Both the position numbers and the translations under genes were made by a program. From contig QJNS01000207.1 of the NCBI GenBank assembly GCA_004154925.1, forward strand, positions 62,001-126,000: DNA of 64,000 nt. The letters run 5' to 3'. Numbering within the stretch: the stretch's first letter is position 1; each line of letters begins with the position of its first letter. This DNA comes from Monosporascus cannonballus (lineage: Eukaryota; Ascomycota; Sordariomycetes; Xylariales). This document shows, in pieces, positions 36,780 through 49,019 of the stretch. Under the pieces are notes generated by a model. It did no database searches. It saw nothing but the letters and a program-made list of their open reading frames with translations, and was not told the DNA's origin.

Positions 36780-39700
36780 AGTTCTTTAATAGGTATTAGG
36801 CGCCAATAAGGTTTGTGGCAGGTTTCCAGGTATTTTCGGAATCCGGGTGCTTTTTCTATTTGATCAGGTATTAGGTAAATCCGTTTTGTTTCCGTATGTC
36901 GAAAATCTTTTCCACTTTATATGTTTATTTGTCTTTTATTTCCATATTATCTTTTGCCGTATATATCTTAATTATAGTTGTTATTAATTGGAATAAGGAA
37001 ATATAAAAAGTTAAATAAAATTTATTTTTTGATAAAAATTCTCATTAATAATTATTTTTGGAAATTTTCTTAATAATTTTATATAAATTAATATACTTAA
37101 AGTCGAGTTTTTTATGAAACCGTTTAATTTAAATAATTTGGGTAACAAAAAAAAAACTATTTCCCCCTTTTTAAAAATTAATTCTTTTAACCTTTTCAGC
37201 TTATAATATTTGTTTATTTAATTCGGTATAAATTTTAATTCCGTATTTATTTCTTGATATAATTATCTTAATTGTTTTAACGTAAATATTATTTTGATAT
37301 TAATTAAATTATTATCGCATATTTTTTAATAAATTTTTAAAGTAAAACCAAAATTTATATTTGCAGATTTTTTGGATATTTTTATAGTAATTAATATTAT
37401 AAGTTAATTACGTAATCGGTAATTTCTTAACTTAACTATTTTATTCGTAATTAATATAATATCGTAAAGAAATTTCCAAAATTTAATTTATTCTTTCCGT
37501 TTATTTATCCGTTTAAGGTTTAACAACGTTAAAAAAATTGTGATTTAAGCCGATTTATATTATTAAGTTTTGCACAAATTTATATGTAAATATCGATCCT
37601 TTATTTAAAATAATTTCCATTAATAATCCGTATATATTAAAAAAATATTTGAAGAAAATATATGATATCTGTTTGGCGTTTGTATCTTCGTAATATGGTA
37701 AAAAATTAAAAAATTTAGTAAATTGGTCGATGATTACGAAAATATTATCGTAATATATTCTGATTATTGGATTTTTTGACATAAAAAGTTTAGTAATAAA
37801 ATCGAATATAAATAAATATTATGGTTATTTTGCAATTAGCAATAGTTGTAATTTTCCGTATGGTTTGTGTCGGCGATCCTTGGCTTTAACGTAAATATCG
37901 TATTGCCGTATAATTTTTGATATCGTTAATTTCATTTTAAGAAAAGAATATATACGTTAAAGTCATTTTAAGGTGTTATGGATCCTTAGATATTTATTAA
38001 TTAATGTTCGTATACTTTTCGTATTAAATACTTCCGGTATTCCTTTAGTACTTATATTTTATCCGTTTTTTGGTTTTCTGGAAAACTATCGTTATATTGC
38101 TAAATTCTTTTAATACATATTACTGGGTACTGCCAGAAGTATTATCATTTATCGTAAGCGTATATAATATTTATGATAATACCGAAAATTATATAATTAA
38201 TTTTAATTAATACTTTTTCGAAATTTGGTCGTTTGTTTAAGGCGTTTGCTTTATTATTATTTGATTTTCTTTTATAGATAATACGAAAATCGAAATTCGC
38301 CATTTTTTAGGTATTTTAATTATTATTCTATAAATTTCTTAATTATGATAAATCGGGTAAGATGTTGATGATCCGTATAGATTTTAGTCTAATATAAGTT
38401 TTGGTTTAAAAGATATTTAAATTCTCGAAATGCTATAATAATAACCATAAATTCCATATTTAAAATGCCGTAATTAAATTTAGCTTTTTTAATTTATATA
38501 AAAAGAATATAATAAAATATAATTTGCCTTAATTATTTCGTTATTCGAATATTACGTTTAATACGTAATTCAAAATATCGGTTGTTAATTTAACGGGGCG
38601 GTTTAAATCGTTTATAATTAATACTAGCTTATTGGTAATCGTATTCTTAATATTTTGAAATACTTTTTCCGTATGTGGTATCCATTTAAATCTTTTTTCC
38701 TTTTTCCTAAAATTCATTAAAGATATAATTATCTTATTAAAATTTCGAATAAATTTCCTATAATAATTAGCGAATTTAAAGAATATCTGTACTTTTTTAA
38801 TTATCGTTACCGTTTACCATTTTATAATTACAGCGATTTTTTAAGGTTTATTTTAATATGTCCTGGGATAATAATATGTCCCAAATATTTTATTTTTTAC
38901 TTATGGAATTAATTTTTTTCCGTATTAACAAATAACTTTATGTCCTATAAAACTTAAAAACTTTTTTAAATATATTTTACGTATACTTTTTTTGTTTTTA
39001 AAAAGATAAGAATATTATCGCAATAACAAATGTCGAAAATATTAAGATATTTTTATAATATATAGTTTATTATTCGTTAGAAAATTATTAGTACGTTCGT
39101 AAGTTTTATTAATACGACCAAATACTTAAATAATCCGTATTTGGTTTTAATGGTTATTTTCTATTTGTATTTTCTTTTGATCTTAATAAAGCTATATTTA
39201 TTTTTAAAATTGAATATTATAAATTATTTAACTTTATAAAATGGGTTTTTTATTTCCGTAATTAGGGGTAATAATATTCGATTTTTAATAATAATATTGT
39301 TTTATTATCGGCAATGTATTATAAGTTGTAATTTCCCTTTTTTTAATTTCGAAAAATATTGGATATTTTGCGGATTATTTCGAAAGTTAAATACATCTTT
39401 TTTGTAACCGATTTTTTACGTATTTTCTGAAAATGCGTAATTTGTTTTTATTAAGGCTATAAATAAGGTAAAACTTTGTCGAAAACTTTTTTAAAAACTA
39501 TTTTATAATTTTATTCGCTATATTTTAATAATTTCGTATCAAATCTTTGTCTGAAAAATTGTTCGTATTCATATTATTATAATAATATATTAATTAGATT
39601 TTTTAATTTTTAAAGTTATTATTTTAAATCGTTATTTAATTACTTAAGTTTCACTTTAATAAATTTAACGATACGGCGTATTTCTTTTTAATGTTTATTT

Positions 39701-41330
39701 TTTTGGTTTTTTATTTTTATAAATAATAAGGTTTTTGTTGTATTTTTATGCTTATGGTTGTTATTATTCTTTATCGAATATTAAAATCTTATTTTCTTTA
39801 ATTTATTAATAAGATATAAAACAAATTTTACTTAATTAATCTTTTTATTAATTAAAATTCCATATTAGCGTATCTATAGTAATCCTAAAATTATATCGTA
39901 ATTTCCGAATAAAACGATATCGAAATTTATTATTTATTATCGCTTTTGAACATAAATCTCGAAATAATTAATTTTGCGTATAATATTTCCGTTATCGTAA
40001 ACGAATTCCTGCCTTTAAGTATTTGTTATTATATAAAGTTTTAACTTATATTTTTATAATAATTTCAGCTTATTAATTATATTTAATATAATGTAATTCC
40101 CGCCTAGAACTTCGTAATTTACTATTATAGTATACCAATATGTTTCAATTCGTATATCTAAGATAATAAGATTATTAACGTTTTTTATCGTCGCGTTTAA
40201 AACCTTTTTCGGAAATTTTCTTTAATTTTTTTGCGTTTCGTTATTTTACAGCTTTTTTACAGATAACCTTTTTCTTAATTCCTATTCGAATTTATTGAAC
40301 TTTATTTATATTTGTTTCCTTTAATATATTAAGCAATCATATTTATTATTATTACTGGCGTACTATTTTTTTAAAATTATATTAATTATTCTTAATCTTG
40401 CTATAATTCCTTTTTTTATCGCATGGATTATTTTCTTATGTTTATAATTATAATTTATTATACGTCGTTTTAATTATCGTTTTCAAAAATATCTTTAAAT
40501 TAACGTATTTTCTTTTAATAATTTCCTTTTTTTAAAGATTTATGGTAAATATTAATTAAAAATGGAAATCTGTAATAATTATCTGGTAATATTGTTTTAT
40601 TATGCGCTAGATTAATTCCTTTTCCGTTTAGTGGTTATATTATTTATAATAACAAAAAGGGTTCTCTTGCGAATATTATTTTCTTTTCGGGCTAGCTTTT
40701 TGCTTTGGCCAGCTATTAGATATTTTTTGGGGTTATGGTTCGAAAATATCGATATCATTATTTATCGTTTTTGTTATTTCCGGTACAGTTTGGAAAATCG
40801 AATCCTTTATAATATATACCGATAATTCGTTCGTAAATATATTGCTTTTATTTTTCGTAATTAGGATATTTTCGTTATCGAGAATATATAGCATGTATTC
40901 TGCCGTATTGATTAAATGTTCCGGGACAGACTTTTTTATTTAATTCTGGTATTTACGTAGTTATCCTTATAATGCTTTTTGTTATATTCGTAATATTTAT
41001 TAGGCTAATTTTTTGGCTTTTCGTATTTTTCGTCGGATTTTTTATCGTAATAGTTTTTGTTAAACCTTTTGCTATAAGCTTGATATATATTTGGCTTGGA
41101 TTATATTAATGGCCTTATTATCGTTTCCTTAGTTATTTTTGGCTTATGTTTTTTGGTATAAGTATTTAATTATCTTATCGTGGCTTTTTAGACTTTTTAT
41201 ATTCGTAAATTTTACATTTTATTTTACCATAATTAAAACATTTAATTTGGATTTAATTTTGTTTATATGTAACGCCAAGTTCCATAGATCCCGGCGCCGT
41301 TCCGTAAGAAGTAAAAGGCGCGTCTAGTTT
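36780..41330 (-). pseudogene. gag-pol: gag-pol of the 35727-42477 element (broken)
   Basis: A gag zinc knuckle is near 41250-41180 (CFNYGKIKCKIYEY). The RT box reads YCDNIL at 39025-39008, with one catalytic aspartate changed to asparagine. A 75-codon open piece at 37782-37555 is the integrase core: FVIIDQFTKFFNFLPYY matches VVVDRFTK-type sequence and LNKGSIFTYKF matches SDRGSIFTS-F, with that aspartate also changed to asparagine. The chromodomain is at about 36930-36780. The direct 5' part of gag continues toward 42000. Confidence 0.9.
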
Positions 41331-42101
41331 TTGCCCCTGGTTAAATTTGTTATATTCCGAACGTAAAGTATATTATCTTTTTTTTTTACCGTTTTATAAA
41401 TTATTAATTATCGATCTTAATTATCTTTATAATATATCGATTTAAGATAATTAATTATTGGATCGAAATAATTTTATCCTTTATATTATCTTTTAATTTT
41501 TTATAACATATATTAATAAAAATACCGGTTACGTCGTTTTCTTATCCAGCCTTAGCCGCAAAATTTTTAAAAGTTACGGCGTACTTAAATATAAATCCTT
41601 TTTATCGGAATTATAAAAATTATTAAACCGTAAATCGTTTTGTATTTAAATTACTGCAATTATGGCGTAATTTATTTTCGAAATTAATATAAAGCGTAAA
41701 GATTTTATTAATAAAATCCTTTTTATCCGATTTTTTTATTTTTAAGAAATTTCTTATAATACGTTTAAATTAATTAATTACATTTTTAATTAGGTATATT
41801 TTTATTATTAAGACCTTAACCGTTAAATTATTAAGGTCTAAAAAACGAAAGTAAATTTATACCTAGGTTTAAAATGTTTGAAAATTATCCTTTTTATTAT
41901 AAGGCTCCGGTTTCCTAGGTTTTATGCGGGCGAAAAAGTCTTGGGCAAATAACGTAACCGTAATCTGTCGGTTTTTTTTTCCAATTTCCGAATTCGAGCC
42001 TAAAATTGCTAAATAAGGGTTTCCTAAACGCTGGTGGATATTTTGACAGTATTGAATATTGCTCAGAATTTAACGGTATTATTAAATAAAAGCTTATAAT
42101 A

Positions 42102-42477
42102 TATAACGGGTTAGCGGTTTAACTAATTATTAAACCTTAAGTCGACGGGTTTATGTTAACTAAAGTATCGTAGGAATCAAAATAACAAATATAATAATCG
42201 TATTACGTTTTATAATATTAAACGTACTTTAAGTAACGATATTATATTGCAAACTAAAGTTATTTAAACTATAGAAATAATAAGCGTATATATCTTTTTT
42301 CGTTTGGCTGAATTACTTATAATTACGCAATTAATAGTGATTACGATTACTTAAGATCACCTTTGATCGCTGCTAATCACTGGCTAGGCAGTGATCACTT
42401 GTCACGTAATCCGAGAGGTGGCTCGTGTGATCTTGGTCTGACCGTTTCTTGAGGCCCAAGCCTGTCGAGTCGTAACA
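42102..42477 (-). repeat. 5' LTR, type IV (right)
   Basis: It pairs with 35727-36103. The segment 42350-42470 is little mutated (GATCGCTGCTAATCACTGGC, TGACCGTTTCTTGAGG). Confidence 0.92.
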
Positions 42478-42613
42478 CGTTACTTAAGGCATTTTTGGAC
42501 TTACGAAACGTAATACGTTACTGTAATTATTTCTTAGATTCCTACGATATTCCTGCTAACATAAACCCGTCGACTTAAGATTTAATAATTCGTTAAACCG
42601 CCAAGCCGTTATA
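42478..42613 (+). repeat. 3' LTR, type II, right part (resumed)
   Basis: It starts with the duplicated CGTTA and continues ACTTAAGGCA to AAGCCGTTATA, the family LTR end. It completes the LTR broken at 35726. Confidence 0.92.
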
Positions 42614-42949
42614 ATAACCTTTTTATTAGAAAACGAATTCCGTTTTCGTTTTACCGTCATTTATTTTATAAATCTTTGAAATAATATAATTTTTGTAAAT
42701 AACACAATTTTTCCATTTATATACCTATTACAAAAAATCAATTTATCCATATTTAGTCGGTTTTTATCAAAATACGTCAAAATATAACATTAAATATAAG
42801 GATTAAGCGTTTATAAAAAACCAGAAATAGTAAATAAAAAAATAAGCCTTATATATAACGGCTGATTTTATTGAGAAATATAAACGACGTAATAAAAGAA
42901 AAAATATTTCTATATTTATACGCCTTATTGAAATGGGGCGGTGTATTAC
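42614..42949. other. AT-rich flank, nothing recognised
   Basis: About 330 bp without ORF or repeat signal. It grades into the less mutated island. A small stem GGGCG/CGCCC (42936-42953) sits at the border. Confidence 0.45.
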
Positions 42950-43955
42950 GCCCATAATCAGGCTCGGCTGATCAAAAAGCCCGGGTCTCGTATATATGTT
43001 AAGGAGTTCTTTTTCGTTATGGGTTTAACTCCCAGGTACTATTAACGATCATCACCATTTAGTATGTTTTTGCCATTTCAGTTATCGAGGTTTAACACTA
43101 TCAATATAATCGGATTAAGTTCTTTATCTCGACAATTTCTTCCCGTATCATGATATAGATTAATTATCTGCACTAATCAAGACCAATTCACCCCCTACTC
43201 CAATTCACTATATAATATCGTTAATATAACAGTTATATTTATATGGTGAAAATGCGTAGTAATTATAGTTAGATAACAGGAACAAATTATAACGGTCGTA
43301 TTTTCTACTAGAACTATTATTACATAATTAATTAGAGTATTGATAATGAACGAGGTAAGCCATGTTATTCGGCCGCGCCGAGCATAGGAGGAAATCGATT
43401 CGGTCCGTGGAGACCGTACTTATAATGTATGTACAATGCAAGATGATGTCTCTTAAGACGACTTTCATCCATAATTATCTCCCTTACCGCGCAGCGTTTC
43501 AAAGCGGCGAAATAGCTTTGGCAGAGCCTGCGAACCTTCGCCGGCGCCGTTCATACGCTAACTCGAGCCCATTCCTTCCCGGCACCGCTCGCGTCCTTCT
43601 AGTTCTACCATACCGCGGCCTAAAACATGATATCCGATCTTAGTCTGATCCCTCCGATCTTCCTGAATGCTGACCATGCCATTAACCTCTCAGCGTTCTC
43701 CACATTGAGGTAGTGCATTCCAGCCAGTCAAAGAGCAGCAGCCAGTGCAACAAATCATAAGGAGCCCGCGACAGGCACAAGCACAAAGAACGCACAATTG
43801 AATGGGTCCACTTAGGATGAGGGAGGAAGCACCCACCGAAAATTACCCACGGCCCACGGGTACCCGCGGGTACCCAATAGGTCCTTGGCATTACTTGCGG
43901 GTACTTAATGGGTAATGCCAAGGACCTATTGGGTACCTACGACTACCTATTAGCA
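42950..43955. other. Non-RIP-mutated island of about 1 kb, GC-normal
   Basis: From about 42950, and strongly from 43350, base composition becomes balanced, with runs such as GGCCGCGCCGAGC and CGCCGGCGCCG and frequent CpA/TpG. It ends sharply near 43955, where AT-rich DNA resumes. The open frames here (43362-43643 plus, 93 codons; 43921-43682 minus, 79 codons) are low-complexity or arginine/serine-rich without a known domain, and may be open only because stops are rare in GC-richer DNA. It is probably single-copy DNA, a late insertion, or the remnant of a transferred or captured segment. Confidence 0.7.
43858..43937. repeat. Palindrome plus 26-bp perfect inverted repeat
   Basis: GGGTACCCGCGGGTACCC (43858-43875) is an 18-bp perfect palindrome. 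Overlapping it, 43869-43894 and 43912-43937 form a perfect 26-bp inverted repeat with a 17-base loop containing GCGGGTACTT. A stable hairpin would form in single-stranded DNA or RNA. It lies at the right edge of the non-mutated island. Foldback or hAT-like element ends can look like this, but no element body is identified. Confidence 0.85.
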
Positions 43956-44282
43956 AAATACGTAAATTCTAAATATATTAAAGAAAAAATAAGGAAATAA
44001 TTTGAAATAATTATTATGTTATAAAAATAATACATATTATTTTTAAGCAAGATATATAATACCGTAAATGTATTTTTTTCTGAAAATAATTTAAAATGCT
44101 ATAAAATAATTATTATATATAATAAATTAAATTTATTATAATTAGTTATTTTGATAAACATAATTTAACTGGAAAAAAAGAAACTTATTTACGTTACGGC
44201 TAATAAGCTAATATTATAACTACCTTTAATTTAAATTATTTTTTGGCTTTTTTCGTAGGAAGCTTTTATATTATGGAAAAAG
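43956..44282. other. AT-rich spacer
   Basis: Strongly mutated or naturally AT-rich DNA; no ORF, repeat or domain seen. Confidence 0.4.
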
Positions 44283-44475
44283 ACACCCCTATCTAGGGTT
44301 TTCGATTGATTGTTATTCCTTCTCAGAGCCCTATATCAGTGGATCGCCCACAACAAGTGGGATTAACACTTTCTAGCTTTAGACAAGTTAATATACTCTT
44401 AAGAGCCGTGCACCTGATCCTTAGTAAGTGTGACATTTTACGTATGTAAAACCTAGGGTTCGCGTTGCCAAAAAC
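44283..44475. other. Short GC-normal patch
   Basis: About 190 bp with balanced composition (CACCCCTATCTAGGG, GTGGATCGCCCACAACAAG, GCCGTGCACCTGATCC) between AT-rich flanks. TAGGG-containing words occur near both ends (44290-44300, 44452-44460) but in no array. It has no ORF of note. Origin unknown; it may be another late insert or a surviving end of a DNA element. Confidence 0.45.
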
Positions 44476-47400
44476 AGCAAAAATAACTTTGACATAAATA
44501 TAACAAATAACGCTAAACCTTTTTTAAAGGCTATATTTAATAAGTTTTTCAAAACGTTTTTTGCGCCCTTAATTAATACGTTAATTTCAAAATCTAATTA
44601 ATTTTTATTATTTCCATATATTTAAAACCATGTTTGCTTAAATCCTTTAATATAATTAATATTGTATTCCATAATTTTCCATAATATATCTATAATAAAA
44701 GAGGGGTTCGAACGTTAAAGATAAACCTTAGGAATAAGGCCGCGGGATTTCGTATCGAAATAATGTATAAAATAGTTTTTTGGCCTTATTATGCCATGTT
44801 ATAAAGGCGGTAACCTTTGGTAATAAAGTACCGTATAATCATAGATAAACCGGATATCCGCCTATATGTATTTTAAAATATAATTAGATTATTTCAAAAT
44901 TATTTTAAAATAATTATTTAATATACGTATTTACAACATTAGGTTTTAACGCAATTAAACGGGCAAACCTTTTTTTCCAATTTCGAATTTGCTGAAGTCA
45001 AAAATTACAGTAACTTTTTATAAGGTTCATTTTTTCTTTTTATAATATTAAATAAAGATAATTTGTTTTCAAAGTAAAAATATTATAAAATTCATAACCA
45101 GCCAAATAATATAACATAAGGCTTTTTTCGTAAGTAAAAGGCATTTTGAATAACTGTCGAAAACTATATCTAAGGCCGAAATACTTTTATAAGCAAAAAT
45201 TTATAACTTTCAAAAACGTTCGGAAGTTGTTTTTGTACCAATATAACTTAAAGTACAAATCGTTTACGATATTATACCATCCTAAACGTTAAACGTTAAA
45301 TAGCTTAAAGTTGCATTAAAAAATTAAAAAAAATAAAAAAATTAAGAAATAATCGGGACTTACGGAACGAAATGCAAAAATATTTTTCTTAATATTTTTA
45401 GCCTTAATATTAACGTTAAAATTATTTCGATTTATAAAGGCGTTATTTCCCGAAAATAGTTAAAATATACGCCGAAATTATATTAAAGAATTCGTAAATT
45501 TGTATATAATAAATTTAGCAATTTTAATATAATACGCATATAAAAGTTCGTTATTAGTTTTTGTATGAATATTTGGTAAAATATTTCCGTCTTAAACCGC
45601 TTATAAGCGTTAAAAATATTAATAAAATAATCCAAAAATATTTAAGACAAAATATTACCTGTTATATTATTATACGAAATTTTTTACCTTAAGATATAAT
45701 AAGATTTTCCGGTAATGAAGATATTAAATCATCCAGGTAATTAACGATAAATTTATAATCAATATCGTTAACCGTATTATTACGATAATAAAATATTTAA
45801 GTTATTTTATTACTAATATTAATATATATTTTATTATTCGTTTATTTCGTTATAACTTAATTAAAATATCGCTATTTTGTCCGATTATAAATAATTAATA
45901 AATTGTAAAACCAATTATAAAATAATATTTATTAGGAAGTATTATATTTTGCTTAATAATTATATTTTACGTTATTTATTCCTCGAGAGTTATATATAGA
46001 TTTAAACGTTTTTAATTATTTAATTTACATTTAATTTATTACTTTAAATTACAACGAATATTTTCGATAATATTTTATTTTGGCGAAATATTAGCTTTTT
46101 ACTTCCGAATCTCTTTGGTATACGGATTTTAAGATAATAATTCGTCGAATTTCCGGCGTTTAAATAAAACGGGTATTGCGGAATTAAAAAACAAAAATCT
46201 TAGGTGAAATTATTTTAAAATTATTTCAGAAATTAAGTAACAGTAAGCCAAAATAATGTATTATAATAAAGTAAGGTTATAAGATTTAATTAGATTAAAA
46301 ATAAAAAGAATTAACAAATTAAATAAAAAAAATTAATATGGAAAGTTTTTAATAAGTGCAGAATTTTAGCAAAATGGAAATTTATATAAAATATATGGAA
46401 TTTAAAGGCTTATCGATTAGGGATTTTATACTTACAAAATTTTAAAGGGGATTTACTTGATAAAATAATATTAATTATCGTTTTAAACTTTTGTAAATAA
46501 ACATTCAAAATAAACAAAAAAGGATTAATTAAAATAAGCCATAAAAGATATATCATTTTTGGATTTCTTTAAAGCCTTAATTACCGATTTTATGGCATTT
46601 ATATTTAATAAGAAAAAACTTTCCGAACAATATAAATATTTTTTACTTAAAGCGTTATTTGCCTACTGTAAATAATACAAAAGTTATTGCTTTAAAATAA
46701 AAAAAACCAAAAAGCTTTTTGCAGCTGTTTATGATATTTCCAAAATAAACGTTTTTATCCCTATAAATTAAAATAATGCATTTAAAAGTACTTCGCAACC
46801 AATATGCTGAAATAATATTTTTCCGAAAACTTAGCGGGTATTTTTTTAGTATTTCCGAATTTCGCAATATATATTTACTAGAAAATATTAATAATAAAAT
46901 AATTATAAAACAATTCCGGTTATATATTTATTACTAGACTTTCTTTTATAATACCGGTTTTTACGTATAAATATTTTAACTAAAACTTTATTTACTTACT
47001 TAACTTTTTTTTGGCGGATTTGAGAGCAAAGCCAATTGATCATACTGGTTTATCTTATATTATATGTTAAATAGGCATATATTTAATAAATTTAGTTAAC
47101 GAGAAAAAATCATGAATAAAATTCTTAAAGTTTTGATTAAATTCGCTATAAATATCGTTAATTCGTAAAGAATTTAAAGCATTATTTAAAACGGATAACT
47201 TTTTAATTATATTAGTTCGATGGTATTAAGTTTGAATTAAAATATGTAAAGTAAGGAACTTTATTATAAAAATTTAATAAAAAGGAAAAAGGAAATCAGT
47301 AACGTTCGAAAAAGTTAATATGTAAATTTAAGACCTTATATCGCAAATTATTTACGGAATTTCAATTATTTCTTTTTTATTTTTTATCGATTATCCGTTT

Positions 47401-47986
47401 ATTATAAAAGGATTTTATTACGGCTTTAATAGAATTTATTGTAATGCCGAAATAATGTCGTAAATCTTCGAAAGGTTTAGCTTTGGCGACAATAATTTTA
47501 ATAATAATAAATTGTTATAAAATATTTTTTTTACAAAATAATACCTTTAATTAGGATAATAATTTAAAAGATTTTGTTATTAAAAGCCAGGATAATAGCA
47601 AAATAACTAAGCAAAATTATTTATTAAAAGGCGACAATAAAAATTATTAAAGCTAAAAACGGATTAAAATACACTCGAATTAAAAGAAAATACTCGAAAA
47701 TCAAATTCGAAATATAACTATTTATAATGTAGCTAATAATTACCAAGCGAAAAATAACTTAATTTGTCGAGTTTACCTAGCCAAAAAACCGTTTTATTAC
47801 GTTAGACTATTTGAGCCGATTTTAATCCCAGATACGATAAAAGGCCGATTTTTCTATTATTAACCGGGAATACTACGAATATCAGAAGCGTTAGTACGAG
47901 GATTAGGTAGTTTAATTTTAACGGCAATTATTGTTTTAAAAAAACGTTAGTAGCAAAAATAAGAAAAACCTATTAAACGAAGTTAT
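44476..47986. other. AT-rich, RIP-like DNA, origin not recognised
   Basis: About 3.5 kb with the CpG-rich, CpA-poor texture of mutated repeats. The longest frame is 46867-46655 (minus, 70 codons, YWLRSTFKCIILIYRDKNVYFG); it matches no family I know, and upstream minus-strand reading is broken by stops. Some of it may be the N-terminal part of the hAT-like element that resumes at 54708, since the intervening retroelement was inserted at 47987. Confidence 0.4.
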
Positions 47987-47991
47987 CGGCA

Positions 47992-48379
47992 TATAACGAG
48001 CTATGCGGTTTAACCAACTATTAAACCTTAAGTCGACGGGTTTATGTTAGCAGAAGTATCGTAGGAATCTAAGTAATAGATACAGTAATTATGTTACGTC
48101 TTTTAATACCGGAAATGCCTTATTATAAACGATTAATATTAATAATTATTATAAAATAAAAGTATTTAAATTATGGAAATAATAAGCGTATATATCCTTT
48201 TCCTTTTTGGCTTAATTATTCGTAATTACGCCGTTAGTAGTAATTACGATTATTTGGGATTACTTTTAATTATTAATAATTATTAGCTTGGTGATAATCA
48301 CCGTTACGTAACCCAGAAGGTGGCCCGTATGCTCCTTGTCTGACCGTTTTTTGAAATCGGAATTTATCGAATCGTAATA
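47992..48379 (-). repeat. 3' LTR, type IV (left)
   Basis: It runs from TATAACGAGC (mutated TGTGACGGC) to TCGTAATA. The 71-codon minus frame 48481-48266 overlaps its end and is not a gene. Confidence 0.9.
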
Positions 48380-49019
48380 TAATTTCCTTTTTTCCCAAAT
48401 TTTGCCCTCAAAATTCTTTTTTTTTTCGTTTTGGTAAATATCCCTTTTTTTGCTTTTAATCATATCGTTTTGTATTGCCAAAATTCGTCCCGTTCCCCGT
48501 TCTTCTACCGTTTGTCGTATTAACCTCGTAAAAGCCTTTAACGAATTTGGTTACGAAATAATGCCTTACTCTTATTATTTTCCGAAAAATATAAGGTATA
48601 AAATAATGGAAAACGTTTTAAGGTATAAGAAATATATTAATCGAAGTCGATTTTATAAGGGTATCGGCGTACCCATTTTTTCCTTATAAACTATTCGTCG
48701 TAAATATTAACGCTTAGAACTTAAAAAAGCGTTTGCCGAAAAGCAATTATTAAAGCTTTAATGGCTTTACTTTAAGGTTTAACGTAAATATTAAAAAAAA
48801 TAAATAAAGTTTTTTTTTGTTTTATTCGTTTTCGTAAATAAAAACTGTTAATTCGTTCGAAAGGCATTATTATGGTATAACGTAAGTTTTAATTGTTAGA
48901 CAAATTAAAAGAACAAAAGCGTTAGAAATAAAAATAATTAAAGGCCGCCGTTACGGCTATTACATTAACGTATATTGCGGCTAATTAGCCCAATATCTCG
49001 GCTACCGACTGGTCGGCCG

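Larger units (their letters stand above)
35727..42477 (-). mobile_element. Complete Ty3/gypsy chromovirus (type IV LTR) nested in an LTR
   Basis: On the minus strand the element has 377-bp (35727-36103) and 376-bp (42102-42477) LTRs and is 6751 bp long. The 5-bp duplication CGTTA is perfect at 35722-35726 and 42478-42482. The host site is the 3' LTR of the element at 29412, so this insertion is younger. The LTR at 35727 still shows unmutated ends TGTGACGGC; the body is broken by RIP stops. Confidence 0.96.
29412..42613 (+). mobile_element. Chromovirus lacking its 5' LTR, 3' LTR split by another element
   Basis: The body runs 29412-35470 in family order. Its 3' LTR is type II in two pieces, 35471-35726 and 42483-42613 (387 bp once the inner element and the duplicated CGTTA are discounted; the type II LTR at 19912 is 388 bp). 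The 35727-42477 part belongs to the inserted element. No 5' LTR is present; the body starts about 12 bp past where the LTR should end. The 3' flank is ATAAC (42614-42618). Confidence 0.9.

Noticed and set aside
43362..43643. 93-codon frame in the GC-normal island as a gene
   Set aside because: No domain, signal peptide or homologue seen; long frames are expected where stops are rarer. Left as part of the island.
44290..44460. Telomere repeats (TAGGG words)
   Set aside because: Two isolated occurrences without an array; not evidence of a chromosome end.
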